Positions 33,258-45,431 of a stretch of 64,000 bases of DNA are shown one piece after another. The translations under genes and the position numbers were made by a program. Positions within the stretch are counted from its first letter, which is position 1. Every line of letters begins with the position of its first letter. Where the stretch lies: positions 868,001 to 932,000 of the forward strand of contig VNKQ01000020.1 of NCBI GenBank assembly GCA_016508695.1. Direction: 5' to 3'. Source of the stretch: Hyphodiscus hymeniophilus (lineage: Eukaryota; Ascomycota; Leotiomycetes; Helotiales; Hyphodiscaceae). The notes beneath the pieces were generated by a model. It ran no database searches, was not told the origin of the DNA, and worked only from the letters and a program-made list of their open reading frames with translations.

Positions 33258-34609
33258 CTAAGCTTCATTAACATCCTCCCCATATTCGTCGATGTCGCCG
33301 AATTCGTTCTCATCATAGAACAGACCCTCAGTTACGTTCTCGTCGTACTCTCCTGCATAGTCCTCCATTTCCTCATCCTCGTCTTCGTTCTCGTCCTCAT
33401 CCTCATCACCATCCCCGTTCGCTTCTATCTCCCATCTCCGTGGGGTCGTCATGGATCCAGTCTCTCGATCGGAGGCTCCATCACCACTGCCAGGTATTAC
33501 ATCCCTATTCAGTCTCATGACTCCATGAGCATCGTGACTGAGACCTCTAATTCGCCTCCTGCTTCTACCTTGCCTACGGCTCTCTGCTAGCCATTTCTCC
33601 TGTACCGCATTCGCCATCTGATCCTCCCTATCCAGCTCCGCCAATCTCATACTAGCTTTCTGGACGCTGACAACACTATTGTTCTTCTTCACAATTTTCT
33701 GCATCTTCTTCCTCTCCTCATCCCTCTGCTGCGCGAAATGTGCTTTCCATTCCATCCTCGAGAACTTCTTGACCGTATTCACAGTAACCTCATCCTCATC
33801 TCCCCTCTCCCCTTTCAAATCCATCAAACTTTGCAAGAACCTCGCTTGGGCCTTTCGCTTGTCTGAAGCTTGCGTGCCCACTGGAATGAGCAAAGTTGGG
33901 TCCTTGGGATAACCGTTTCTAGTGCGTTTATAGACGGTTGGAGCTGAAGACTGCTTTTTGGGTTCCACGTGAGCAGCGTTGGAGGTGATGCGTACGGAGC
34001 TAGCAGCAAGCAGGTCGACATGTCCGGGGAGATGCCGAAGTACCGGCAGTGTGCTGTTTGCATCGTGCTGTGTGAAAAGCAACTCGGTGCCTAGGTTCGA
34101 GGCCCATTGGCAGGAATAGACGGTTCCTTTATATGCCACAATCGGGTTTCTACTATGTAAGCCCAAGATTTGGATGCTAGATGATCTGCCACTTTCATCC
34201 TCAGATCCACTGGACCCGGGACTGCTTGGCGCATCGCGGTCAATGTGATCTGCGTCTGGTCGAGGGGTTTGAAGTAACGTCCCGTTCGCATCTGCAGTTT
34301 TGCTCTTCTGAGCATCAAGTTCCGAGTTCAGCCATGTCGTCTTGAAGTTTCTCCTTAATTCGTTGCCGCTTGCCCCTAGCTTGTGTTTACGATCGGGATT
34401 TGTAAGGTCGAGGGTCACATAGTATGTCTGCAGAGAGAGATTAGCGATGTGATTCTTTGATAGCGAAATAGGGTTACCTCGGCCTCAGTTGTAGAATACT
34501 CATATTCCCAATCGTCGGGATTCTCTGATGCATTTGCGTCTTCAAATTCGAGCTCCTGGTCTTCAGGTGGGCTGTTTTCTGCCAATGAAGGCGTTTCGGG
34601 CTGCGCCAT
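33258..34609 (-). CDS. TFIIIC subunit 6-domain protein (GTF3C6/Tfc7-like)
   Basis: Exons 34609-34478 and 34427-33258 give 433 aa. The splice joins DDWEYEYSTTEAE to TYYVTLDLTNPD, exactly the hallmark of the TFIIIC_sub6 domain (tau55/GTF3C6), which in other species pairs with a partner subunit in the tauA lobe of TFIIIC and helps RNA polymerase III recruitment at tRNA promoters. The middle part has IVAYKGTVYSCQWASNLGTELLF, completing the beta-barrel. The second half is long, basic (RRQGRSRRRIRG) then very acidic (about 40 residues of Asp/Glu near the end), far longer than human GTF3C6. Nuclear. ATG at 34609 is the first ATG in frame. Confidence 0.85.
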
Positions 34610-34987
34610 CACGGTCTGTGATGGGGATGGAGGTATCTTCGTAAGTGCTGCTCAAGAGGCATCGGATTCGGCGGTTGGTGGAATGTAGCGGAAGTTTGTG
34701 GTGCTCCAAGGTGGGCCAATTTGAAGCTTTAATTGTAGATAGAGTTGAGGTGAGTGACAAAGTGGGACGGACCCGGGGTTGATGCCTGAGGCATAATAGC
34801 AATTTCTTCTTACCTACCCTACCTCCAGCTCAGTCCCAGCTGGGTTTACATTCAGGGGCAAAATAAGTAATTATGAATCCTGTTTCAAAGAAGATCCTCC
34901 GAATTAGGTATGATAACATTTCTTTCAATGCATGCCAAAATTTGGAAAGGAATTCATGTATCACTGAGACCGGTTTGCACAACCCTC
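34610..34987. other. Intergenic region between two minus-strand genes
   Basis: 378 bp containing the TFIIIC-gene promoter and the 3' flank of the methyltransferase gene. No gene seen. Confidence 0.5.
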
Positions 34988-35912
34988 TCACTTCGTCAGA
35001 ATACCCATAACATGTGGTATGACCTGGTACGAAGGCTCCAACTCAGGTTGCTGCAAATCAACCTTGCTCCAACGTCCAGAAGCTCTCAGCCACTTCTCAG
35101 TATCCCTCGTGATCGAACATCCTCCGAGGAAATGCGGCCATGGGATGTCTACCAGAGCTGCTCACATCAGCAAAGTCTACCTGTCCCAAAGAGTGCCACT
35201 CACCTTGGTACGCCGCAATGAACCTTCCATGATGTGTAACCACATGCTCATAGACAATCCATTGTCCACCTTCCTTCACATACCCATACAACGCATTGAT
35301 CATTTCCTTTGGCTTTGGGACCGAGCAAAGGCATTGAATCGTAACGATAGAATCGACCTCTCCCATCCCAACCCATGTCTCTCCTAATTCCTCCACACCC
35401 ACCGGAACAATCTCGTAAATATCACTCAGACCAGCCTCCTTGACTCGTCTGCGAAGCAATTCATGATGGTCCCTATTTGGCTCAACGCCATAGACTTTTG
35501 TGACTTTCTCTTTGTCGTATAAGTTAACCCACTCCCCACTCCCGGGACCAATTTCAAGCACCACGCCTCGCGCCTGGGAGATCAGAGGCCTGACTCTGGG
35601 AATAGCATTCTCGCGGGTTTCAGGTCCTACTCTACCCCAGAAGCGGGCGAACCAGGCGTCTTTGAGCTTGGACGGGGAGAGCAGGACTGAGAACTGGAGC
35701 GTGATGAGGAGGTTGAATATTGTAACAGGCAGGTAGGAGGCTGAAAAGCACATGAAATGCCAGGGGTCGATCAGATGCCACAAAACATCCATATATTTTT
35801 CGAACATCGTGGTTGAATCTTCTTGGGCAGACTTCAAGGATTTATAGTGATACGAGAGTTTTGGGGAATCGAAGATGTGGGTGGTGTGGAAGTTATATGT
35901 GAGTTTCGGCAT
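34988..35912 (-). CDS. METTL7-like SAM-dependent methyltransferase
   Basis: Exons 35912-35204 and 35157-34988 give 292 aa. Motif I is VVLEIGPGSGEWVNLY (about 117-132), followed by VYGVEPNRDHH and the later VTIQCLCSVPKP and GGQWIVYEHV. A hydrophobic segment at about 50-75 can anchor it to membranes, as in animal METTL7 (TMT1) thiol methyltransferases. The intron is supported because the spliced tail (ALVDIPWPHFLGGCSITRDT) is the family C-terminus, whereas reading through gives an unrelated end. Met36 is an alternative start. The substrate (thiol, lipid or alkaloid) cannot be told. Confidence 0.85.
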
Positions 35913-36780
35913 TATCTGCCCGCTCCTAGCGCCTGATACCCGTGCCGGTTAACAAATCAGCACCAAATAAGGAGCAGCATAGATGAATGAGTCAGAACGA
36001 GCCTGATGTAAGCCAGTATTGAAGTTACGCTGAGATGAAAGCTTCACCAATCATGTATCATGTATCAAGTGGGCTATCTAACTCGAAGAGGGGAGGCTGC
36101 AGGAGTAGAGAAGATTAATCCATCTCATAAAATCCTGCGCAGCAGATATGCAAACTAAAACTGTGTCATTCAGGTCCTATAGTTCAGTTTCGACAGGTTG
36201 CGTGGCTATTGGTAGTCCGAAGGGGGTTGGGTTGGGTGATATAAAGGAAAACGTTGGGTTGGGTCCATAGGCCTTATCTCCCAATTTTTGTAGCCTCTAA
36301 AATTGGAGTTCTCGAACAGTCTAATATGATTAGTGCGAATATATACGTTATGATCCTTTTTCGTGATCATAGTTGTCCGACGACCTCCCTCGCTTACACT
36401 TCTGCCCCTGGATTAAGCGAAGGGTAGCCAACCCATAGGTAGACTAAAACCGACCTAAGAACTCGGGATACAAGCGCAAATCTGTCTATCTAGGCTCACG
36501 ACCTGGTTGGTTCATTCAAGGTGCCAAATTCTTCCGGATTTTTGACCCATTCTGATTTATACTGACTGAGCTGGCTTCACACTCGAGAGCGCAAGTCGTC
36601 ATCCGCACTCGAGGAATCAAAGACTTGTAACTATGACCCTTCCTGACATTTGGATCGGAGACTTTTCTAATAGACGAGTAGGCACTCAACAGTCAGATTT
36701 TCAATTCAGGCAGCATGAATGAACACTTAGGTGAAGGTCAAGTTGATTTTGCTTCCTTGCCCACTTCCCATATCTAATCC
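35913..36780. other. Intergenic region
   Basis: About 870 bp with no gene recognised. It contains the promoter of the methyltransferase gene at its left end and the 3' flank of the helicase gene at its right end. Confidence 0.5.
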
Positions 36781-39700
36781 TCAAAGCACAGCCCGTGCCT
36801 TCGACGCCTTCGGCATCTTCTTGTCCTCCAACGCCTCCACATCCTGCTTCTTGAAGTAGTGTGGAGCAACTTCATACAGCCATTCTACCTTGATCGGCAT
36901 CACACTTCTCGCATATTCCTTCGATGTCTGCACCATTTCAAAAAAGCAAATAGCTCTGATTGGTGGATCCGAAGCCATTAAGACGCTGCTAGGGTGGATG
37001 TAGACAGACGTGCTCTTCTTCATCGTTCGGTAGCTGTCGCCACCCCGCTCCAGTTTTGCCGAGTTGACGAAATAACCCGATAGAATGGCCTTTTGTATCG
37101 GAACGACGTCGGTGCTGCCACAGCTCGACATCGTGACTTCCACTCTTTCACAAAGTGCCAGAAGTTGATCTTTGACATCTCTTGCCCGGGTCAAAGATCG
37201 TTGCTGCAGGAAGTTCTCCTTAGCCCAGATAGGGCTGAAGTCGGCGTCGCACCATTGCGAGAAAATATTCAGGTAGGTCGTCATGTCGCCTCCTTCTTTT
37301 ACTGTGAAGCGAGCACTGTAAAGTAATTAGTGCCCCGGCCCCATGAGCAATCTCAGAAGACTTACCGGGCTGAATCTGCATGAATCTTCTTATCTTTAGG
37401 CCTGAAAAATAGGGACCCAGCCTCATCCAACATTGCAATGATTGATACTATCTCCTCGACACAGCCGAGGGCGTCAGCAGCTAGGATGCTCCGCGCGGCC
37501 ATTGGACTAAAGACCCGCAAGTTAGCACTTTTTGAATCTAAGAGATTATCAGGAGTAGGGAGTGTACTTTATAGGCAATTCAGCCATCTTGCGGCCAATC
37601 TTTGTCAAAGCTCCTTGGTGGTTCAAGGCTTGCAAGCTGAAGAGTTGCGTCAGTGCTTGGATCAAAACCTGCGGTGCCAGAGTAGTCAGTGACTGTTTTA
37701 TAAGAAAACTTTGAGAAGAAGTTGTCTAAAAATCTGAGGCGGACTTGGGCAGGGATTACGACATACCTCTGGGCTCGGAGAATCAATCCAATCGAAACCC
37801 AATACATCGTTAACTCCGAGTGACTTCAGGGTTAGCGTCAGGGGGCAAAGGTCTGCTCGTAAGATTTCTGGCATAGTAGACTCCTCCATTTCATTGTAAA
37901 AAGCCCATTTCGTGCTGTGAGAGAAGCCCAAGTTAGCATTGCTCGTTTGAGTAGGCATTAGTGAGGAACAGCTACAGAGTACCTACTATAATCGGAAACA
38001 TTTACCAGGTCCAACTCTACCAGCCCTTCCCTTCCTTTGATTTGCAGAGGCTCGTGAACAAGGGACCGTCACGAGTTGACTAAGACCTGTGGTCGGATTG
38101 AACACGTTCTGTTTCTCAAATCCAGGATCAATAACGTAGACGATTCCGTCGATAGTCAAACTCGTCTCCGCGATGTTGGTGGCGAGGACCACTTTCCTAG
38201 CGTTCGGAGGGGTCGGCTCGAAGATCTTGGCTTGTTGATCACTAGGCAGCGCCGAGTAAATACGGGCGACGATGAGCTCGGGAATTCGAGACCCGAGCTT
38301 CCTGCAAATCTCCTCAATATTGGTAGCCGCAGCTTCGATTTCTTCCTCTCCAGTCAAGAAAACTAGAATATCGCCTCCGAGAGGTTGAGAGCTAAGTGTG
38401 ACGATTAGTCACTGACACCTAAAGTCGGGATCCATCCTCTTACGCATGTATTTGAAATATTGTACTAACACAACCCGCGAGGTAATTGGCCTCTGGTTCG
38501 GGAGTGAAATGGACCGACACAGGAAACGTTCTTCCTTCAACCGAGAACACTGGACACTTATTGAAATAGTCTGAAAATTTCATGGAATCTATTGTCGCAG
38601 AACTGATGATCAGCTTGAATTCCGGGCGGACCTCACATAGATCTTTCAAGATTGCGCATAGTAAGTCCGTCGACAGAGTTCTCTCGTGGGCTTCGTCCAA
38701 CATAATGGCTGAATAACTACTAAGACTTGCGTCGGAAGCCAGCTCTCGGAGCAGCATACCATCTGTACAAAACTATTATTACCAATGGAAGCTTAGGAGT
38801 TGTGGGTGACTAGCCTGTTAGATACTTTATGACAGTTTTGTCGCTTGTCTGATTCTCGAATCGAATAGAATATCCAACTGTTGTCCCTACTTTACACCCT
38901 ATCTCGTCCGAAACACGGGCAGCAACGGACATGGCGGCTACTCTTCTAGGCTGTGTACACCCTACACAAAGGCCATCCTTGGTATATCCTGCCTCATGCA
39001 GGTATTGGGTCAATTGCGTCGTCTTTCCGGACCCAGTCTCTCCAACGACGACGAGGATTTGATGGTCGCTGATTGCTGACAAGAATTCATCTCGGTAACC
39101 ATAGATCGGGAGACTCTTTCGCGTGTCCTCAATGGACTGCGCCTTTTTCTCTGCGGCATCAAGTTGACTTGCAAGGAAAGCCTGTTCCTTGGTCATGCCC
39201 TCGATAGCCGTCGCTGAGTCGATTAACCATTTGATACCCTGCTCCTCGTCAAGTATATAATCGTACTCGCCCTGATCTACTCTTTCCGTACTCTTTACCT
39301 GCGATTTGGCTTTTGATGCTTGATCTCGTTCCCATTCCTCATGCTCTGTGACATATCGCTCCATACCATATTCATCGCGATCGACGTAGCGCTTGTACAT
39401 AGCATCTTCCTTCTTCTTCTTATCGATCTTGCCCTTCTCCGTGAAATAGTCGTCAGGCATCGCATAGCCATCGAGATGATCGTCGATTCGAAGTCTCTCT
39501 TCTGCAATTCGGAGAACCTCCCTGTTCTTCGCAAATTCGGCCTTCTCCTTCTCTGAGAGTCTAGCACCACTTCGTAATTCCTCAGTTTCCTCTGCAACCT
39601 GCTTTCTCAAGAGTGCCAGTCGTTCCGTCTCTCGCTTCTTTAAATAGTCTTGTCGCGATCGCTCCCTCAGATCAGGAAGAGCGGCACTCCGAGCAGCTGC

Positions 39701-40159
39701 GTCTTCTGCCAGCGCACGCCTTTGAGCCATCGCGTTGCCTTCTTTGGTAGAAGAACGATCTTCAACTATCTTCTTCGTCTTGTCGGCATCTCTGGTTTGC
39801 AGTCGCTTAGCGAAGGCATCTCGCTCCTCTCGATCGATCCTGTCTGCCCTTTCTTCCTCAGTCTCGTTCGGAGGCGATTCCTCTCGGTCAATCTTCATTC
39901 TTTTGGGAGAGGGCTGCTGAAACATGGCCTCCTCTTCAGATATGTACTCTTCATCGCCCCATCGGTCATCATCGTTCGTGTCTTGTTTTCGTATGGTCTT
40001 TGATCGGTGATGTTCGGACTCGCGGCGAGGTGAACGCTCTCTACTTCTTTCTTGGCGCTTTTTCTTGTCGCGATGTCTGCGCTTCTCTTTCTTCTCTACT
40101 CTCGTGGGGCCGACTTCCTCTTCGTCCATAGGAACGAAGGCATATTTACTTGCAGGCAT
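36781..40159 (-). CDS. PRP2: Pre-mRNA-splicing DEAH-box helicase Prp2/DHX16 type
   Basis: Seven exons (40159-38815, 38762-38444, 38391-37987, 37914-37767, 37668-37568, 37506-37366, 37315-36781) give 997 aa. The N-terminal about 340 residues are basic and RS/KR-rich, as in Cdc28/DHX16. The helicase core shows VVVGETGSGKTTQL (Walker A 373-380), TQPRRVAAMSVA, TDGMLLREL, DEAH at 471-474, SSATID, ATNIAETSLTIDG and QRKGRAGRVGPGKCFRLY. The ratchet and OB-fold C-terminus (GYFVNSAKLERGG, VYIHPSS) follow. Prp2 remodels the activated spliceosome before step 1. DHX16/Prp2 assignment over Prp22/Prp16/Prp43 rests on the N-terminal wording and the core, so orthology is likely, not proven. Intron 1 begins with GC, see findings. 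Promoter shared with the Scj1 gene (397 bp). Confidence 0.93.
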
Positions 40160-40556
40160 TTTGTCGGCGATTTCTGGAAGTTGGTGTTAGCAAATTGATT
40201 CGGTGCATTCGTACACGGGAGCACAGACTTAGTGAAAGAAGAAGGAAGAAAGCGACTTAAGTAGGTGCAGCTTAAATATCAACATCGAAATGAGGCTGTT
40301 TATTATCCAAAACTGGAGTAGCTTCTGATGGATCGCGGAAAATGATTTGGCCGATGATCCGTGCGTTACAGTAATTGAGTAGGCTAGTAGACAAAGTGTC
40401 CAGAGTGTTATCTTGGGACGGTAAATCTCGCCTGCTTCAGCGCCTTTCTTGTAAACAATTCATGATTCTAGTCTCTCATTTAGCCCCATGATTTTCTTCA
40501 CTCAGTCTGCCTGAAGACTTGGTTTTATCTTTTCGCGGCGTGTCATAGGCGCAAAC
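40160..40556. promoter_or_regulatory. Divergent promoter region, helicase and DnaJ genes
   Basis: 397 bp between the two start codons, with no intervening gene, must hold both promoters. No specific operator was recognised. Confidence 0.55.
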
Positions 40557-41912
40557 ATGTGGCTTCCTTCAGCGCTGTTCATGCTGTTGTGCATGTTACA
40601 GCTTGCCGTGTGCACAGAAGACTTTTATAAAGTATGTTGCCTTTGTCACATCTTCACCTCGCAATCGCTAATACAGACCAAGCTTCTTGGAATAGACAAA
40701 CAAGCATCCGAACGAGAAATCAAACGCGCGTACCGAACCCTGAGCAAGAAATACCATCCCGATAAGAACCCGTACGATCAACAAGATCTTTCGAGGAATT
40801 GAGATTCTAATAGTAGATTTAGAGGCAATGATACGGCCAAGCAAAAGTTCGTCGAAGTAGCCGAAGCATACGAAGCTCTCTCCGAGCCCGAAACCCGCAA
40901 GATTTACGATCAGTACGGCCACGATGGCCTTAAGCAGAGACAGCAAGGAGGAGGAGGAGGCGGAGGCCACCATGACCCATTTGACATTTTCAGCCGGTTC
41001 TTCGGCGGTGGAGGGCACTTTGGACAGCCTGGCCAACGACGAGGCCCTGACATGGAAGTCCGAGTCGGTGTTCCTCTCAGAGACTTTTACAATGGACATT
41101 CGACGGAGTTCCAGCTTGAGAAACAGCAGATATGTGACGAGTGCGAGGGTTCTGGAAGTGCGGATGGTCAGGTTGATCAGTGCACGCATTGTGGCGGCCA
41201 TGGGATTGTTGTCAAGAAGCATATGCTGGCCCCGGGTATTTTTCAGCAGGTGCAGGTGCAGTGCGAGCATTGTGGTGGGCAGGGCAAGACAATCAAACAT
41301 AAGTGTCCAGTATGCAGTGGGACGAGGGTCGTGAGGAAGGTTAGCACGCATCAGCTGGTTATTGAGAGGGGTGCGCCTAAGGGACAGAAAATCAATTATG
41401 AGAATGAGGCAGACGAGAGCCCGGATTGGGTTGCCGGAGATCTGCACGTTACGTTGGTCGAGAAAGATGCTGACCTTGTCGAGGACAACGAGTTGAAAGT
41501 CGATGGAACCTTCTTCAGACGAAAGGGAAATGATTTATACTGGAAGGAGGTACTCGGGCTCAGAGAGGCATGGCTGGGGGAATGGACACGAAACCTCACA
41601 CATTTGGACGGGCATGTTGTGCAACTCTCTAGAAAAAGGGGGGATACCGTTCAGCCAGGACAAGTGGAGAGAGTTGCGGGAGAAGGAATGCCCAAGTGGC
41701 ATGAAGATGGTGACAGCGTTTACCATCAGACAGAATTTGGCGATTTACTCGTCGAATACGTTGTCGTGCTACCCGATCAAATGGAGAAGGGAATGGAGAA
41801 AGATTTTTGGGCAACATGGGAGAAATGGCGGAAGAAGAACGGGGTCAATCTTCAAAAAGATAGCGGCAGACCAGAAGGGCCTGTGATTGCTGCGCGCAAG
41901 GATGAGCTTTGA
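40557..41912 (+). CDS. SCJ1: ER-lumenal DnaJ co-chaperone Scj1-like, ends in KDEL
   Basis: Exons 40557-40631, 40683-40771 and 40823-41912 give 417 aa. A signal peptide (MWLPSALFMLLCMLQLAVC) leads into a J-domain with HPD at about 50-52 (KKYHPDKNP). Then come a Gly-rich linker, four CxxCxGxG-type zinc motifs (CDECEGSG, CTHCGGHG, CEHCGGQG, CPVCSGTR) and the client-binding C-terminal domain. The last four residues are KDEL, the ER-retrieval signal. All this matches Scj1/ERdj3-class type A DnaJ proteins that drive Kar2/BiP in ER folding and degradation. The intron 1 acceptor could also be at 40676, adding Thr-Lys. Divergent from the splicing helicase. Confidence 0.94.
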
Positions 41913-42318
41913 GCAGTGTGTATTGTATCATTACTAGAAATACCAAACGATGTCAAGATGCAAGTCTCATTTATCCACAGAGAGATAGTGAAGATGTAAT
42001 TTCGATTAAACTCTTGATTACCTTACAGAAGAGCAGGTATCGATCTCGTGATTACTGTGAAAACCCTTCGCTCGCTTGCTCTGAAAGAAAAGCCACTAGC
42101 ATCGTCATCCGCCTTCTCGTCAACGCCATGCTTTTGATACAGTGAGAGAAAATCGATGCGAATGCCGGGAATGTTCTAAGTAATAATCGTTATCGTATCT
42201 CTTAGTCGAGAATTGGCGGAATTTCGATGGAGTGTTGTGGCGTGATGTGTGGATTAAAGATCTGGCAGGCTCGCCGTCAACCACCACTGACCCCAATGGC
42301 TACCAGGTCGTCGACCAT
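41913..42318. other. Convergent intergenic region
   Basis: About 400 bp between convergent Scj1 and MARVEL-type genes. Nothing recognised. Confidence 0.5.
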
Positions 42319-42862
42319 CTAAACCCGGGCTGATCTGTACCATCGGCGACGACTATTGGCTGTGGTGGCAGTTGCTCGGCGGCGATGGACAACCCAGAGA
42401 CCGATGAGTGCAGAGGCGAGGAAGAAAATAGCGGCCAAGAAGGCGAAAGCGACATCAGCCTTGGATTTGGCGCACTCAGATTTTCCAGTGATGCCATGCC
42501 AGTTCCAAACGCTGCCGCAGTTCATAGGTCCGACATAGTTGACAAGAAGACCAAAGGCAACGATATAGAGGATGAAGAGGATCAGGTCGGCGGGCCAATG
42601 GAGGAAGCTGTTGGCGAAGGGGAAGAGGAAAATGAGGGAGAAGAGGATACCGAGAGCCGCAACGACCTCAGTGTAGATGAATCTCTTCTCGGACCATGCT
42701 GACGTGGACTTGTGTTGATGAAGCCACTGGCCTGTTAGACCTGCGACCGTTGCAGAGAAAGCAAGCTGTGATATTGTTAGAATGTTTTTCTGGAGTGAAG
42801 CTCAAGAAAGAACTCACCTCGCCGATGCGAAGGCACAGGGAAACCAAGTCAGTGAGAATCAT
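42319..42862 (-). CDS. MARVEL-like four-span integral membrane protein
   Basis: Exons 42862-42818 and 42765-42319 give 163 aa. A short first exon (MILTDLVSLCLRIGE) joins a protein with four predicted spans: around residues 5-27, 48-65 (VVAALGILFSLIFLFPF), 70-92 (PADLILFILYIVAFGLLVNYVG) and about 120-142 (FAFLAAIFFLASALIGLWVVH). A conserved-looking loop CGSVWNWHGITGKSECAKSKA sits between spans 3 and 4. This order and a Cys-containing loop fit fungal MARVEL-domain proteins, thought to act at the plasma membrane or in vesicle traffic. Function unproven. The opposite strand is also open here but is a shadow. Confidence 0.82.
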
Positions 42863-44324
42863 GTTGGAGATCTGGACGTCTTTTCCTTCGAGTTGATGAA
42901 GTCAGGTTAATAGAGTCGGGGTTGAGTTGTCGAAGAGAATAAAAATCTGAGAAGATATCTACTTCTTTGCTCGTATGGTCTGAAGGGGTGGTGGCTGTTT
43001 ATCGTTGGAAGAGTTGTGTGAGAGGAAGAGCAAGGAGTCTTATAAGTGATGTACGGGCGATTCGATGTAATTATTCACTGATGCAGGAAGCCGTGACGAA
43101 GGTGAGCTTAAGACAAGACGCAAGCACATTTCCCAGGCGGTGAATGACTCAAAGGCAAACGCTGCTCTACGTACCGCTACAAGTACCGCCCCAACCACTC
43201 AAAATAACCGAGCGACATGAAAGACCCAGCGATATGACATACCGACGGCATTCAAGTCATAATAGGCGGGCGTCATGATATCCGCACCTCTTCATTCCTT
43301 GGTTCTGTGGCGCTGGCGTCAAGTGTGGCTAAAAGTCAACATGAAACACCTTACGAACGGATCCCTTCTGGATTTGGGTATGTCGTACGAAAGCTGGAAA
43401 AGCAAATTCGTCACCAAGTGTTCAGAAGAGAGCGACAACAAAGAACTGCAGGCGGTCAGACAAATCATGAACTATCATGCGTACAACTTATCAGCCCACG
43501 TTTTGCTATTGGATATCCGAATCGGAGTTCCAAGCAATCAAGCTGGATATGAGGTCCAGGTGACAAGACTTGCTCAATAGCTGTGTAAAGTTGGCACAAT
43601 TACCCTGCCCTGCCTGGGTTGTCCTCGGTGAAGATTATTAAATTTCGCAATGCTCTGGCGATCCTTGTGAATGACGGAAACTTCCAAAAACTTGTTTACC
43701 TGTAAGTTGAGGTGACAGCCTTGACAACCAGCCTGTGAAACAGTCTTGCAAACGGTATTGGAGATGGTTTGGAGAGAAAGTTGGCAAGTCGTCCAGCTCA
43801 CTCGCTTCCTACTTAGCGGTGGCGTGGAAGTGTGGCTGATGTCACCAACTTCTCGACTGTAGCTTCACCGCATTATCGTTTTGATCACCTCATGCGTTGA
43901 CTCGAAGCAAGCGACAGGTGTGGCACACCACGCGTTCGAAGCTTACTTCGGCATTAGCTTCCAAGAAGCTGAGATGTTACATTTCTTTGAGCGTTCGCCG
44001 CAAGTCGCAGCGAGCTTCTGAATATGGTTCTAGATCGAGCGCACAAGCAATCAGAGGGTTGTCCTTGTGGCCTTTTTAGAACAGCTGTAGAAGCTGGAGA
44101 GGCAAACACGGTTTGTGGTGCAGCAGTACACTGTAGTCATTAGGTGCGGATGCATATTGCGTCGTCTTTCTCTCTCCTAGGTTTCCTGCGATCGTCTTGA
44201 TTCTTGTATATTCAAGCCTTTTTTAATGAGTATCCGAGTCCGCTAGGCTTCCAGAATTGGTCTCGATAGATTTGGGAGATATATACAGTGTGCATGGTAA
44301 CTATCTAACTAGCAACACAGACAC
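42863..44324. other. Intergenic region
   Basis: About 1.5 kb. A short frame at 43275-43580 has no domain or splice partners. No gene is supported; it flanks the aquaporin 3' end and the MARVEL-type promoter. Confidence 0.45.
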
Positions 44325-45431
44325 CTAGGCATGGTTTGAAGCATGGGCACGGCCCAGCGTTTCCGCCCTATGCCACGGAGGAGCAATATGATAGACGGTG
44401 GCATGAAATAAGCTACCAGTGAGTGGCCCGATCCACCATACCCATTGGTCTACATTGCCGTTTCTGATCAGTTTATGTTTCCATTCCGGAAACTCCAGAG
44501 AGAACAACTTACACTTAAAGTCCTGGCGAGCAACGGCATATGAGAAGCAGCGAGCAGGATTCATATTGGCTCCTCCATATCCGGCCGCGATACCAACAGT
44601 CGCGAATGTTGTGAGACCAAGAGCAGATCCTACAAGAAATGGGCCCAGTTTCGGACCCATGACTTGAGCTTGTCGTGGATCGAGACCTACCCCGAAGGCG
44701 ATGAACCTATACACTGTGAGAGGGGATATAAGAAGTGAGAAGCGGTACCAACAGCAAAATAAAGCTCATGACGGATTCGATCAGGTAGACTTGACCTTGA
44801 TCTATCAGTTCCGGCTCAAAAAAGCAACCTCCTCCCTGATACCTGTATTGAAGTCAGAGCAGAGGATAAGTATGTCAACTGAGCTGCTTACAGTTGTGTC
44901 AGATTACGCCCATAGCTTCCCCTGATCAACCCGCCACCAAGAGCGGCTCCTGCAGTTTGCCCGATCAAATACAACGTTCCTCGACAGAAACCAGTGAGCC
45001 CTGTGACCATGGTCGAGAATGTGATGAGAGGGTTGGTGTGGCCACCAGTGGACGGTGCCATTGCCCATATGAAAAGGCTTATGAGGAAGATGTTGGTGAT
45101 GCCAACATATGGAGCGGCCTGGAGTGTATTGAAACTACCAATTGTCGTATGGATCATGGCAGATAGATATACCAGCGATGTTGTACCAACAAACTCGATG
45201 AACTGGATGGACTTTAAGCACAAGGTCCGCTCGGAAGGGCGTCATACAAACACTTACAGCAGACTTCCACACACTGATATCATTCCATCCATCTGTGAAG
45301 TAGTTGTATAAAATACTTCTCAAGGCTCGTGATTTTGCAGACTTTCTACTATCCTCGCGCAAGTTCGGCGCGAAACTGCCGGGAAATTGAGTACTCGGAC
45401 TCGGAACGAGCCTCTTTTCCGACATGGACAC
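44325..45431 (-). CDS. Aquaporin-like channel of XIP type (MIP family)
   Basis: Exons 45431-45258, 45202-44892, 44842-44753, 44706-44515 and 44463-44325 give 301 aa. The first pore motif is GGHTNPLI (NPL at 115-117) rather than NPA, and the second is GGANMNPARCFS (NPARC 241-245). NPx followed by NPARC with the extra Cys defines the X-intrinsic protein (XIP) group of plants and fungi. These pass water or small uncharged solutes. A hydrophilic N-terminus of about 45 residues precedes six hydrophobic spans. Intron 3 needs a GTTGGT donor. The last intron (51 nt, in frame) is optional; unspliced reading stays open and would add 17 residues. Plasma membrane likely. Confidence 0.85.

Noticed and set aside
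42385..42702. 105-aa plus frame opposite the MARVEL-type gene
   Set aside because: Minus strand has clear membrane spans and a good intron; the plus frame is its shadow.
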